From positions 1-19,487 of the forward strand of contig JBKEBE010000156.1 in the NCBI GenBank assembly GCA_047973025.1: 19,487 nucleotides of DNA. The letters are read 5' to 3'. Made by a program: the position numbers and the translations under genes. The notes under the pieces were generated by a model. The model saw only the letters and a list, made by a program, of their open reading frames with translations, ran no database searches and had not been told where the DNA came from. This stretch comes from UPXZ01 sp047973025. GTDB taxonomy: Bacteria > Bacteroidota > Bacteroidia > Bacteroidales > Paludibacteraceae. Shown here in pieces: positions 1 through 7,812 of the stretch. Within the stretch, counting starts at the first letter, position 1; the number at the start of each line of letters is the position of its first letter.

Positions 1-5
1 TAACA

Positions 6-188
6 TTAGTCACAATAGTACGCCCGCAAATCTTCCAAAACTTCGTCGGCTAATTCTTCTGTCTCCGCACTCATATACCCTTCGTGTACAGACCCATCTC
101 GACACTCAATACGGTACGTGTAATAGGCAAAAATCGAACTTGTTGCCAATAATCCGGTAACAATTACCGCAAAAATCTTCTTTTTCAT
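6..188 (-). CDS. small exported cysteine-containing peptide, unknown function
   Basis: The gene encodes 60 residues starting at the ATG at 186-188. Residues 1-21 form a classic signal peptide: a Lys-rich start, a hydrophobic core and an S-I-F-A type cleavage site. The mature part would be about 39 residues with two cysteines (Cys29 and Cys59), which could form one disulphide in the periplasm or outside the cell. The middle is acidic (many Glu/Asp). I do not recognise a named family. It resembles in style the short exported peptides common in Bacteroidales, such as those of the NVEALA type, but that motif is absent. It lies downstream of and in the same direction as the secreted-protein operon, separated by 186 bp. 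A tetranucleotide repeat lies just upstream and could affect its expression. No strong ribosome binding site is visible, which is usual for the phylum. Confidence 0.6.
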   Translation of the reverse strand: MKKKIFAVIVTGLLATSSIFAYYTYRIECRDGSVHEGYMSAETEELADEVLEDLRAYYCD

Positions 189-230
189 GGCGATTGATTT
201 TAAAGGATTTAAACTTCAACTGCAAGTTAC

Positions 231-264
<34 letters not shown>

Positions 265-359
265 TAACTTTCATTTTATAAATTTAAATAAATAGCGTTT
301 GTTCATCGTTTTGTTACTCCATTTCTATCGGGTTATAGGGCATCTGTCAGGTTTCACAA

Positions 360-1196
360 GGTTAAAGAAGATTTTCATTCAACAACCAGTTTCTTTTTTT
401 CTACATTCCCACTTCTGATGACATGTACGTAATACACCCCTTTTGCCAATCCGTTAATCGGAATTTGCACTTCGGATTGGTCGGTCTGTATGGTTTTTAT
501 AAGTCCAAAAGTACTCAGGAGTTGAATTTCGTACCGGATGGGTTTTCGGGACACTATATTCTTTGGGCTTTTGGTATCCGCTTTGTTAAGCCGGAGTGTA
601 ACAACGGACGAAGCGGGATTGGGCGTAAGTGAGAAGTATCCGCCGGTTCCAATCTCGACGCAGACTGAAATAGGTTGACCGTATCCGCATTCGTTTTTGG
701 GATGAATTTTGAAACAGCCGGAACCCTGATTGGCATGACTTACAATACTTACTCCGCGAGAATCTCTATGTACACTAAAAATACTGTTGTTGTTCTCCAC
801 ATCAAAATTTGAAATACTGAGATTGTCTAGTCCGACAATTGCCAAATCGACATAGGCTTCGTCATAATATCCGCTAAGATATGCCGTAGCGCAACATGCC
901 GGATGTTCTACTTCCACGTTGGGCGATGACGAATCCAGAATGGTCATAACGGGTTTATCAACAATAATTTCGAAAGGAGAAAGTGTAAGTTGAGTTCCGT
1001 TGATGTGAATGGTTGCAAGAATAGAAGAATTCCAAACACCGTTTTTTTGGAATACGGCTGTCTCGTTGTTTGCCCATACTAATGTGATGTAGTTGTTACT
1101 CGCGCTCCATGCTACTGTTGCTCCGGACGGCAGGTTCTCAATAGTGTATGTGGCTTGAGTGCAGATTGTCGCAGGACCGGAAATACGGGGAGAAAT
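360..1196 (-). repeat. 837-bp direct repeat, copy A (3' module of the subtilase gene)
   Basis: This block matches 2964-3800 with a constant offset of 2604 bp and no indels. By eye I count about 27 mismatches, or roughly 97% identity. It encodes the last 273 codons of the subtilase (an Ig/PKD-like region and the T9SS sorting domain), the stop codon and about 15 bp of 3' flank. Both edges are sharp: similarity begins at a GGTTAAAG sequence and ends within the codons preceding the S-P-R-I-S-G-P motif. Confidence 0.95.
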
Positions 1197-2439
1197 TGAA
1201 TAGAGCGCATTGTAAGCATCGACTAAACCGTATCCCATTTCCGTATTCCATGTGCCGTTTGGACGATCCGGGTTACTTATATAAGAATATCCTCCTACTT
1301 TACGAGCTGTTTGTTCGATAACATCCTTTACTTGTTGACCTGTGAGGTCGGGACGGACAGTAAACACAAGTGCTGCTATTCCTGTAATTTGAGGTGCCGC
1401 AAAAGAAGTTCCGGAGTCAAAACTATAACTATCATCTAAATCTGTACTATATATATTCTCTGCAGGAGCTACAATATCTAATAAATTACCGTAATTTGAG
1501 AAACTTGCGCGTTTATTGCTATTATTTGTTCCACCAACAGCCAACACATTTGGATGGGACGCCGGATAATTTACTGCGGTAAAATTGTCATTGCCAGATG
1601 CGCAAACTATAAGTACATTATTTTGTGTAGCATATTCAATTGCTGCATTAATCGCATTTGTCTGTCCAACGGATAAGCTTAATTGGATGATTTTAGCTCC
1701 CAAATCGACGGCATCAATTATAGCATCGTCAATAATTGAAGCATCTGGCGAGTCCACGCCAACACAAAAAGGAATCATAGTAATGCCGGAATTATTATTT
1801 CCTCCAGATATGCCAGATATGCCCCTGATATTATTGGATTTAGCCCCCACAATACCAGCAACCATAGTTCCATGTCTATTTTCTGTTATTACGTCGTTTC
1901 TATTTGTGATATAGTTCCACGCTAGTTTTTCATTGATATTACTATTTCCGTCAATACCATTCCCAATGTCTATATGTCTCCAATCGGTTCCTGAATCAAG
2001 AATTGCAACAGTTGTTTTTGAATTACCCATTGTAATATTCCAAGCACTATATATGTTAATATTACTCAGATACCACTGACCGCTTCTTTCAGTGTCGTTA
2101 GGAATGAAACAGTAGTGTCCAAAATTATTATACTCCACTATTTCAAAGTTATCCGACCGTTCTAAGCTATTTACATATTTTTCTATATTTACTGAATCTG
2201 GAACAATTAAGTCTGCATATCCCAGACGATTAATGCGAATTTTGTTTAACATTCCACCATTCGATTTATTATTTCTACATTTGACAGTTACTATTTTCGT
2301 ATTTGCGTGAAAAAAGTTTCCATCTACAACCACAAAAAAAAGAGTTATCTCTTTTCTCCAATACTCCTATTCTTTTTAGGGTCTGCGATACACCTATTTG
2401 ACATATGCAGAGCAAGTAAACAAACAATATCTTCTTCAT
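375..2439 (-). CDS. secreted subtilisin-like (S8) serine protease with T9SS sorting domain; frameshift after the signal peptide
   Basis: The main open frame runs from a GTG at 2333 to the stop at 375 (652 aa). It carries a full S8 domain: Asp113 in ILDSGTD, His154 in RHGTMVAG, Asn248 in ASGN and Ser310 in SGTSFAAP, so the catalytic set is intact. An Ig/PKD-like region follows, then a type A T9SS C-terminal domain with a PNP motif and a V-Y-Y-V-H-V end, so export to the cell surface is expected. The frame lacks a signal peptide. One lies upstream from the ATG at 2439 (M-K-K-I-L-F-V-Y-L-L-C-I-C...), nine bases after the stop of the preceding gene, but in another frame. Removing one T from the T8 run at 2334-2341 joins the two and restores a natural propeptide start (N-S-F-F-V-V-V-D-G-N). 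The gene is either phase-variable, decayed, or carries a sequencing error. Its last 273 codons are duplicated in the hydrolase gene of the same operon. Confidence 0.85.
2334..2341 (-). other. T8 homopolymer at a reading-frame switch
   Basis: Eight consecutive T on the coding strand separate the signal-peptide frame (start 2439) from the protease frame. With seven T the two frames fuse into a single continuous secreted protease. Homopolymers of this length are prone to slippage and also to assembly error, so both explanations are open. Confidence 0.8.
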
Positions 2440-2448
2440 AATTTTCAC

Positions 2449-2940
2449 TCATTTTATTGTCACATTAACATTAATCTTTTTCGAAGAAAGTTTTGGATAA
2501 ACACCCCAGTAATACATTTTACTAAATGAAGGCCAGCTTGTATCAGACAGTAATCTGACATAAATATTAAGATCTAACCACTTGTCAGACTCGGTAATAT
2601 TTTGCTCTATAACTTTATAGAATGAACTTGTAAAATTTTTTTGTCCGATTATTAATGAACATTCGCTAAAATTAATGTCCGGAAGACTTGAATTACATAA
2701 AAAAATATCGCTCAACTCGTTTTTATTATTAATCAAATAATAGACATCTCCATTCTTTGACTTAAAAAAACATTCAGACTCGGCAATGGTTGGTAAATTG
2801 GTCTCAAAGAAACTATTTATCTGGTTTGAAACGTCATCCATTGGCAATATTAATTTCTTATTATTTTCTTTTTCACACCCCATTCCTACTATTAGGAGAA
2901 ACATCGTGATTGATGAAAATAAAATTTTTACTATTTTCAT
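2449..2940 (-). CDS. putative lipoprotein, unknown function (163 aa)
   Basis: I place the start at the ATG at 2938-2940. It gives a compact lipoprotein signal peptide, with a hydrophobic core and a V-G-M-G-C lipobox at Cys22. A longer frame opens at 2982 (177 aa), with its ATG overlapping the stop of the upstream gene. Those first codons lie in the duplicated 3' flank that also occurs after the subtilase gene, so they are probably not the native start. Residues after the cysteine (EKENN) are charged, resembling a Bacteroidota surface lipoprotein export signal (inference). The mature part has no domain I recognise. The gene sits between the hydrolase and protease genes, nine bases before the protease ATG at 2439, so it is surely co-transcribed. 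Confidence 0.7.
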   Translation of the reverse strand: MKIVKILFSSITMFLLIVGMGCEKENNKKLILPMDDVSNQINSFFETNLPTIAESECFFKSKNGDVYYLINNKNELSDIFLCNSSLPDINFSECSLIIGQKNFTSSFYKVIEQNITESDKWLDLNIYVRLLSDTSWPSFSKMYYWGVYPKLSSKKINVNVTIK

Positions 2941-2963
2941 GATTCTGGATTTTGATTGTATTG

Positions 2964-3800
2964 GGTTAAAGAAGATTTTCATTCAACAATCAGTTTCTTT
3001 TTTTCTACATTCCCACTTCTGATGACATGTACGTAATACACCCCTTTTGCTAATCCGTTAATCGGAATTTGCACTTCGGATTGGTCGGTCTGTATGGTTT
3101 TTATAAGTCCAAAAGTACTCCGGAGTTGAATTTCGTACCGGTTGGATTTTCGGGACACTATATTCTTTGGGCTTTTGGTATCCGCTTTGGTAAGCCGGAG
3201 TGTAACAACGGACGAAGCGGGATTGGGCGTAAGTGAGAAGTATCCATCGGTTCCAATTTCGACGCAGGCTGAAATAGGTTGACCGTATCCGCATTCGTTT
3301 TTGGGATGAATTTTGAAACAGCCGGAACCCTGATTGGTACGGCTTACAATGCTTACTCCGCGAGAATCTCTATGTACACTAAAAATACTGTTATTGTTCT
3401 CCACATCAAAATTTGAAATACTGAGATTGTCTAGTCCGACAATTGCCAAATCGACATAGGCTTCGTCATAATATCCGCTAAGATATGCCGTAGCGCAACA
3501 TTCAGGATGTTCTACTTGCACGTTGGGCGATGACGAATCCAGAATGGTCATAACGGGTCTATCAACAACAATTTCGAAAGGAGAAAGTGTAAGTTGAGTT
3601 CCGTTGATGTATATGGTTGCAAGAATAGAAGAATTCCAAACACCGTTTTTTTGGAATACGGCTGTCTCGTTGTTTGCCCATACTAATGTGATGTAGTTGT
3701 TACTCGCGCTCCATACTACTGTTGCTCCGGCTGGCAGGTTCTCAATAGTGTATTTGGCTTGAGTGCAGATTGTCGTAGGACCGGAAATACGGGGAGAAAT
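2964..3800 (-). repeat. 837-bp direct repeat, copy B (3' module of the hydrolase gene)
   Basis: Partner of 360-1196, in the same orientation and without indels. It covers the C-terminal 273 codons of the putative cysteine hydrolase plus its 3' flank. Eighteen residues differ between the two encoded modules (about 93% protein identity), and most of the nucleotide differences change an amino acid. Homologous recombination between the copies would delete the 163-aa lipoprotein and the protease catalytic domain. Confidence 0.95.
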
Positions 3801-4319
3801 ATTTTTTTTGTAATAATGAAGGGCGGAATAGGTGTAAGGAGTGTAATCTTTTGCATGTTTTATCAATGGATATGCTCCCCATTTTGAAATAAAAACTCCT
3901 TCTTCCGAAGTGGTTATTGCGGAATGATTATCCATGCCACTACCATCGTAGGGTGGATTGTCATAAGAAACTTTTAAACCATTATTTCTCTCGGTTGTTT
4001 CATCATAACTTCCATCATTCCAGTAAATTGGTGTAGGGTTAGTAGTTACCCCCATCCATACAGGTGTAGCATTGCTTTCACTCATGTGCCAAGCATAAGC
4101 GTGACAATTATAAGTGCTAGTAGGATTACCAATAACCGTTGCATCCGGATATAAAGATGCCATAAATTGCATCATATAGGCGATGTCATAAGAAGTCAGT
4201 TGTTCAGACCTAACTTCGGTATCGAGAACTAAACTTCCATTAGGTGTGTAAACCTGAGAAGACATATATGTATTTATCAATATGGTTCCGCAGGTAATGA
4301 TATAGGATTTAGTTTTCAT
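2979..4319 (-). CDS. T9SS-exported protein with putative cysteine-hydrolase (NCHxYAW) domain
   Basis: 446 aa. An N-terminal hydrophobic stretch (I-I-T-C-G-T-I-L-I) looks like a weak signal peptide. Residues about 30-172 contain Cys72 in YNCHAYAW, a tryptophan/aspartate-rich stretch, His132 in DNHSAI and an SKWG motif near residue 147. This Cys...DxHSA...SKWG layout is one I associate with NlpC/P60- or CHAP-like thiol hydrolase domains in secreted bacterial proteins. The fold and any amidase activity are inferred, not shown. From residue 174 the protein is the duplicated Ig/PKD-like plus T9SS type A module also found in the subtilase of this operon. The start is 8 bp after the stop of the 126-aa lipoprotein gene. 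Possible targets are peptidoglycan or a surface peptide; the sequence does not decide. Confidence 0.7.
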   Translation of the reverse strand: MKTKSYIITCGTILINTYMSSQVYTPNGSLVLDTEVRSEQLTSYDIAYMMQFMASLYPDATVIGNPTSTYNCHAYAWHMSESNATPVWMGVTTNPTPIYWNDGSYDETTERNNGLKVSYDNPPYDGSGMDNHSAITTSEEGVFISKWGAYPLIKHAKDYTPYTYSALHYYKKNISPRISGPTTICTQAKYTIENLPAGATVVWSASNNYITLVWANNETAVFQKNGVWNSSILATIYINGTQLTLSPFEIVVDRPVMTILDSSSPNVQVEHPECCATAYLSGYYDEAYVDLAIVGLDNLSISNFDVENNNSIFSVHRDSRGVSIVSRTNQGSGCFKIHPKNECGYGQPISACVEIGTDGYFSLTPNPASSVVTLRLTKADTKSPKNIVSRKSNRYEIQLRSTFGLIKTIQTDQSEVQIPINGLAKGVYYVHVIRSGNVEKKKLIVE

Positions 4320-4327
4320 AAATAACT

Positions 4328-4708
4328 CTATTTATTGTATTGATTAGTCCATAAAAGTGTAAATGCTTCTCGGTTTTCATTGTACCTTTGTCGTAATACA
4401 TTGTATTTTTCAGACTCAAAGCGGATAGATTCCCCGGAACACGAGAAAAAACGGAGTGTATAAGCATGGGCATCGTTCGTTAAATCTGTAATTAACACAT
4501 AAGTTGTATTATCTAAAATAGTATCATAAACAGATACCGGACGATGATTTGGTTCTGTAGGTTGTACTATTGAGTTTATTTCGGCGATTACCCAATCCGG
4601 CGAGATATTTCCGCATATACTAATAGAAATCTCGTCATTGACTCCCTTATTATCACTGCAACTAAATACGAAAATTGTCAGTACTACAAAAAAAATAACC
4701 TGTTTCAT
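4328..4708 (-). CDS. putative lipoprotein, unknown function (126 aa)
   Basis: The N-terminus is a clear lipoprotein signal: hydrophobic residues 3-15, then F-V-F-S-C with the lipid-modified Cys17, followed by S-D-N-K. The mature part has about 110 residues with two further cysteines and no motif I recognise. Its ATG overlaps the stop codon of the preceding gene in an ATGA arrangement (4705-4708), which suggests translational coupling. The hydrolase gene follows 8 bp after its stop. Its location makes an accessory or inhibitor-like role for the exported enzymes plausible, but nothing in the sequence tests that. Confidence 0.7.
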   Translation of the reverse strand: MKQVIFFVVLTIFVFSCSDNKGVNDEISISICGNISPDWVIAEINSIVQPTEPNHRPVSVYDTILDNTTYVLITDLTNDAHAYTLRFFSCSGESIRFESEKYNVLRQRYNENREAFTLLWTNQYNK

Positions 4709-5433
4709 AATTTAGCGTTTTTAAAGGTGTGTATTATTTCTTCAAGGATAGTGTCGTTAACCATAATGTTGTTGTCTAAAAACTTTGTTGTATTTTCCAT
4801 CTCGTTTGTATATCGATTCATCTTTTGCATTGTTTTTCCCAGCAAAAAAGAAGTCGAAGTTATTGATAAAAGTCCAAATTTATCTTTATTTTGTAATTTG
4901 TAAGTAAGCATTTTTTCTGTAACTTCGGCTAGTTGTTTTTTTTGATTGTAATCTGAATTTTTCAGTACGGAATCAAAAGACAAAAAAGATTCGATAAGGG
5001 CAATATCTAACATTATTTCTCCTTTTTCAACTAAGTTCTTATCAGAAAACAAATTGTCGTGTAGATTGCATCTACTTTGTTCAAATTTTAACCTTAAATG
5101 TCGAAAATTGTCTTTTCTTAAAAGCAACTCTCTAAAACCATTGAATTGCCGAGATATGTGCTCAATTCCTTCTTTGATGTTAGAATAAGCATATACATTT
5201 CCTTTTAATGGGTAGGTTAAGCATGTCTGTAACAAATCAACCGTATTCATACCTTGTAAGATATCTTCAGGTATTTGACAGACAGACAGCATTTCTTTAC
5301 TCGATGAAATGCTCTTCCATTCCTTTGAATTAGGTTTAATAGGGAACTTATACGATGTCCCTTCATCAACCTGTCCCACTAATTTTAAAGTTAAAAACAT
5401 GAAAACCATGATAATAAATTTAATCTTTGTCAT
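4705..5433 (-). CDS. exported protein of unknown function (242 aa), first gene of the secreted operon
   Basis: The protein starts with an about 20-residue signal peptide ending near L-V-G-Q. The mature part opens with a D-E-G-x-S-Y-K-F-P-I-K-P segment, followed by C-Q-I-P-E-D-I-L, a C-L-T-Y-P-L segment and an F-N-G-F-R-E-L-L segment; the rest is largely helical. I recall similar uncharacterised proteins in Bacteroidales with the same CQIP/C-L-x-Y-P-L/FNG pattern, but I cannot name a family or function. It is the most upstream clear gene of a leftward operon with two lipoproteins, a thiol hydrolase candidate and a subtilase. The 500 bp upstream should hold the promoter, though I found no consensus TAnnTTTG box close to the start. 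Confidence 0.7.
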   Translation of the reverse strand: MTKIKFIIMVFMFLTLKLVGQVDEGTSYKFPIKPNSKEWKSISSSKEMLSVCQIPEDILQGMNTVDLLQTCLTYPLKGNVYAYSNIKEGIEHISRQFNGFRELLLRKDNFRHLRLKFEQSRCNLHDNLFSDKNLVEKGEIMLDIALIESFLSFDSVLKNSDYNQKKQLAEVTEKMLTYKLQNKDKFGLLSITSTSFLLGKTMQKMNRYTNEMENTTKFLDNNIMVNDTILEEIIHTFKNAKL

Positions 5434-5518
5434 AGTTATGGATTTATTACTTATGTGAATTAGAAATAGGAACTTTCGGATTCTATTTGATTTATTTTGC
5501 GACTAAAGAGCGAATTGA

Positions 5519-5656
5519 CTACCGAATAGTTTGCTCTGTTAGTAAATAAGCATACTGTCTAAAAGAAAGGTATTCAATTTGAGTAAGTAAGTCTTTCGGA
5601 GCAGATACGTTTGAGTATCCGCGAAGCGTTTTTGGTGGAGTGGTGGTTGTTTTCAT
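5519..5656 (-). CDS. possible 45-aa small protein, unrecognised
   Basis: An ATG at 5654-5656 opens 45 codons to a TAG at 5519. The peptide starts with a Thr/Pro-rich stretch (MKTTTTPPKTLRGYS) and continues with a helix-like, Tyr/Leu-rich half. There is no signal peptide, membrane segment or clear ribosome binding site. It points the same way as the downstream operon, 85 bp before its first gene, so it could be a leader gene, a relic or chance. I do not recognise it. Confidence 0.25.
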   Translation of the reverse strand: MKTTTTPPKTLRGYSNVSAPKDLLTQIEYLSFRQYAYLLTEQTIR

Positions 5657-5867
5657 AGATTCGGAACGTATTAGAAGTCGATAAATAGAGTAACTCTCTA
5701 AATAAAATTTGTTTGAAAATACAATATTGAATTACTTTCCATTGATTATCAAAAAGTATTCGTTATCCATGTAGTGTTTTCTGCTAAACACCGTCAAAAA
5801 AATCCATCTTACTATAGCTACGAAAAATGATAGTAACTAAATTTTCTTTTAAATAGGATAAAGAAAA

Positions 5868-5884
5868 ATGACAAAACGTGTCAT
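5868..5884 (-). terminator. weak hairpin with downstream T-rich stretch
   Basis: ATGACA and TGTCAT arms flank a 5-base loop. On the minus strand the hairpin is followed by TTTTTCTTT. It could terminate transcripts leaving the M56 gene and the relic, but a 6-bp AT-rich stem is marginal. Confidence 0.25.
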
Positions 5885-5931
5885 CAAAAACTTTTTTTTA
5901 ACACTTTTAACAGAAAACGGCACTTGTAATC

Positions 5932-6205
5932 TCATCCTACTTTACGAGCTGTTTGTTCGATAGCATTCCTTACTTGTTGACTCGTAAGGTCGGGACGGTC
6001 CCCTGCCGGAACGTTGTTTGTAGCGATTCCGTACCGAGTCTCCAACAAATCAAGTCCTTCGATGTAGAATTTGTTGATGGGCTCGCCTTTGTATTTGATA
6101 CTCCCACTCTCCGTTATTTCAACGCCGGGCAGTTTCTTATTCGAGAGAAAGAAGCATCCGGAAAACTCCGAACTCTCCTTAGAAGAAAATGTAAACGAGA
6201 GAAAA
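5932..6205 (-). pseudogene. chimeric relic: TonB-dependent receptor plug segment joined to a subtilase fragment
   Basis: On the minus strand an open frame without any Met runs leftward to the TGA at 5932-5934. It reads L-P-G-V-E-I-T-E-S-G, then INKFYIEGLDLLETRYG and A-T-N-N-V-P-A. This is the characteristic plug region of large Bacteroidota TonB-dependent receptors with a carboxypeptidase-like N-terminus. Directly after N-N-V-P-A, in the same frame, it switches to DRPDLTSQQVRNAIEQTARK. That matches the S8 protease segment encoded at 1293-1356 (64 bp, about 6 mismatches). Neither gene is complete and no start codon exists, so this is a deletion or recombination scar. It lies immediately after the M56 gene, a position where a receptor gene would make sense. 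Confidence 0.8.
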
Positions 6206-7762
6206 CTATTTTTTGGTCGTAATCACAATGACACCTTTTTTTCCTTTTTCCCCATATAGTTCCGTAGCAGACTTATCCTTCAACACCGATATACTTTCAA
6301 TGTCGTTTGGAGCTATCTGATTCATTTTGTCATTCGAAACAGCTTCTCCATCCAGAATGATTAAGATGCCTTCAGGAATTCTCATCTCTTGCTTCTCGGC
6401 TTTGTACTCATCTTTCGGTATTTTGAAAGCAATCGGCAATGTATAGCGTACACTTGCGACCTTGCCTTTTAGTTTGCCGGGTGTCCACTGAGGCATCGAA
6501 TTGATTACCCGAATAGCTTCTGCGTCAAGCAACGGATTTATTCCTCTGACAATCTTGGGGGATATTGCTTTTCCATCTGTATTTACGATAAACTGTACCG
6601 TTACCCGCCCTTCAACTTGCTCTTTTTGAGCTTCTTCCGGATATTGGATATTGTTGGCTAAAAATTCGTACATGGTGCTTTCTCCTCCGGGAAATTCAGG
6701 TGGCACATCAACTATTTCATATACTTTCACACCATCTTCGACTACCGCACTTTTTTCAGGATCGGAATTCGGAGTAGTTGTTTGATTTTTGTCAATCTTC
6801 TGAAGCGAAATAAAATCTACGCCTTTTTTATTGGTGCTTTCAGCCACTTTCTTTTGTTTTGTCGGTGGTGCTATTTCTGTTGTATTTTGCATGGAAGCTA
6901 ATACTTCCTGCATACCGCTCAAAGCAAGTATGGAGAGTGTAATCGGGATAATTATCCCATATTTGAACAATCCCGCCTTTTTCGTTCTTTTTGAGTTCAT
7001 CATTCTGATTCTTTTTTTTAAAGGTGAAACATTAAATTGATTGCCCAACTTACTATCTGCAGGTTCGTAAGCAAGACTTAACAAGTGATATTGGTATTTC
7101 TTGGGTTCATAGCCTGATTTGATTACTTGGTTGTCTGCTAAAAACTCCAAGTTATTTCGAATCTCATGTTGTATGAGCCATACAGCCGGATTGAACCAGC
7201 ACACGATAGATTGCAACCGTCCCATAATCACATCCAGCGAGTGCCACTGACGAACGTGGGTCTTCTCGTGTTCTAAAATTTCTTCCATTTCATATTGCGC
7301 ATGAAGTGCCGGATTGATAAAAATCCATTTAAAAAAAGAGAATGGCGTTATTTTTTCATCCATTCGGATAATTTCAACCCCTTTAAGTATCTCTTTGGAG
7401 CCTTTCATTCTTCTGCTTAGAATGGAAAATAACTGTATGCAAGTCTGCCAAAACAAGAATAGCGCGACACTTCCATACAACACCCATAACACATTTTCAA
7501 GGGTAAAAAAGTCGGTTTGACCTAACCCATTTGGCGAAAAGACAAATTCGTTCAATTGGATGGACGAAATAGCCGATATGATGGGTTCTTGTTTTTTTAT
7601 CCATCCTTCTACGGAAATCAGCGGGTAAAGAAATGAGAACAGTATGCTTATCAACAGATAGATACGCCGAAATGTCCAAAACGTGTCTCGCTGAAAAAAC
7701 AACTTGTAACACAAGTAAAATACGATTAACGAAACATTTACTTTAATAAGATAAATTAACAT
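6206..7762 (-). CDS. BlaR1/MecR1-like M56 metallopeptidase sensor with TonB_C and plug-like domains
   Basis: 518 aa, inner-membrane protein. Hydrophobic segments lie at about residues 2-20, 34-50 and 90-115. The cytoplasmic zinc-peptidase part carries the HEKTH motif (His165, Glu166, His169) and a likely third ligand, Glu206 in LEFLAD. Another membrane segment lies at about 268-286. The C-terminal part would be periplasmic and contains a TonB C-terminal-like domain (about 350-450, with P-x-F-P-G-G and Y-P-x-x-A motifs). It ends in a TonB-receptor plug-like segment (about 462-518: I-L-D-G, then I-x-S-I-S-V-L-K-D and a V-I-V-I-T-T end). In BlaR1/MecR1 systems the metalloprotease triggers loss of the BlaI repressor after sensing an envelope signal. 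Here the sensor part is TonB-like rather than penicillin-binding, so the inducer is unlikely to be a beta-lactam. The gene lies 50 bp downstream of blaI in the same operon. Confidence 0.88.
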   Translation of the reverse strand: MLIYLIKVNVSLIVFYLCYKLFFQRDTFWTFRRIYLLISILFSFLYPLISVEGWIKKQEPIISAISSIQLNEFVFSPNGLGQTDFFTLENVLWVLYGSVALFLFWQTCIQLFSILSRRMKGSKEILKGVEIIRMDEKITPFSFFKWIFINPALHAQYEMEEILEHEKTHVRQWHSLDVIMGRLQSIVCWFNPAVWLIQHEIRNNLEFLADNQVIKSGYEPKKYQYHLLSLAYEPADSKLGNQFNVSPLKKRIRMMNSKRTKKAGLFKYGIIIPITLSILALSGMQEVLASMQNTTEIAPPTKQKKVAESTNKKGVDFISLQKIDKNQTTTPNSDPEKSAVVEDGVKVYEIVDVPPEFPGGESTMYEFLANNIQYPEEAQKEQVEGRVTVQFIVNTDGKAISPKIVRGINPLLDAEAIRVINSMPQWTPGKLKGKVASVRYTLPIAFKIPKDEYKAEKQEMRIPEGILIILDGEAVSNDKMNQIAPNDIESISVLKDKSATELYGEKGKKGVIVITTKK

Positions 7763-7812
7763 GACATGGCTGGTTTAAGGGAGTGAATATTGCTCAGTAA
7801 GCGTCATCTTGC

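Larger units (their letters stand above)
5434..5931. other. about 500-bp mostly non-coding gap upstream of the secreted-protein operon
   Basis: The gap is AT-rich. It contains one possible 45-codon ORF on the minus strand (5519-5656), a small palindrome AGAGT-A-ACTCT at 5687-5697 and a weak hairpin at 5868-5884. It must hold the operon promoter, but no good TTTG/TAnnTTTG pair is visible. Its right edge runs into the gene relic that starts at 5932. Confidence 0.6.

Noticed and set aside
1585..1914. 109-codon + strand ORF with hydrophobic stretches
   Set aside because: It is antisense to the catalytic domain of the subtilase, whose active-site motifs are unmistakable.
2941..2982. Upstream start (14 extra codons) for the 163-aa lipoprotein
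   Set aside because: The first of these codons lie in the duplicated 3' flank shared with 360-386, and the lipoprotein signal begins properly at 2940.
5953..6222. 89-codon + strand ORF
   Set aside because: It is antisense to the relic, whose minus-strand translation gives clear receptor and subtilase signatures.
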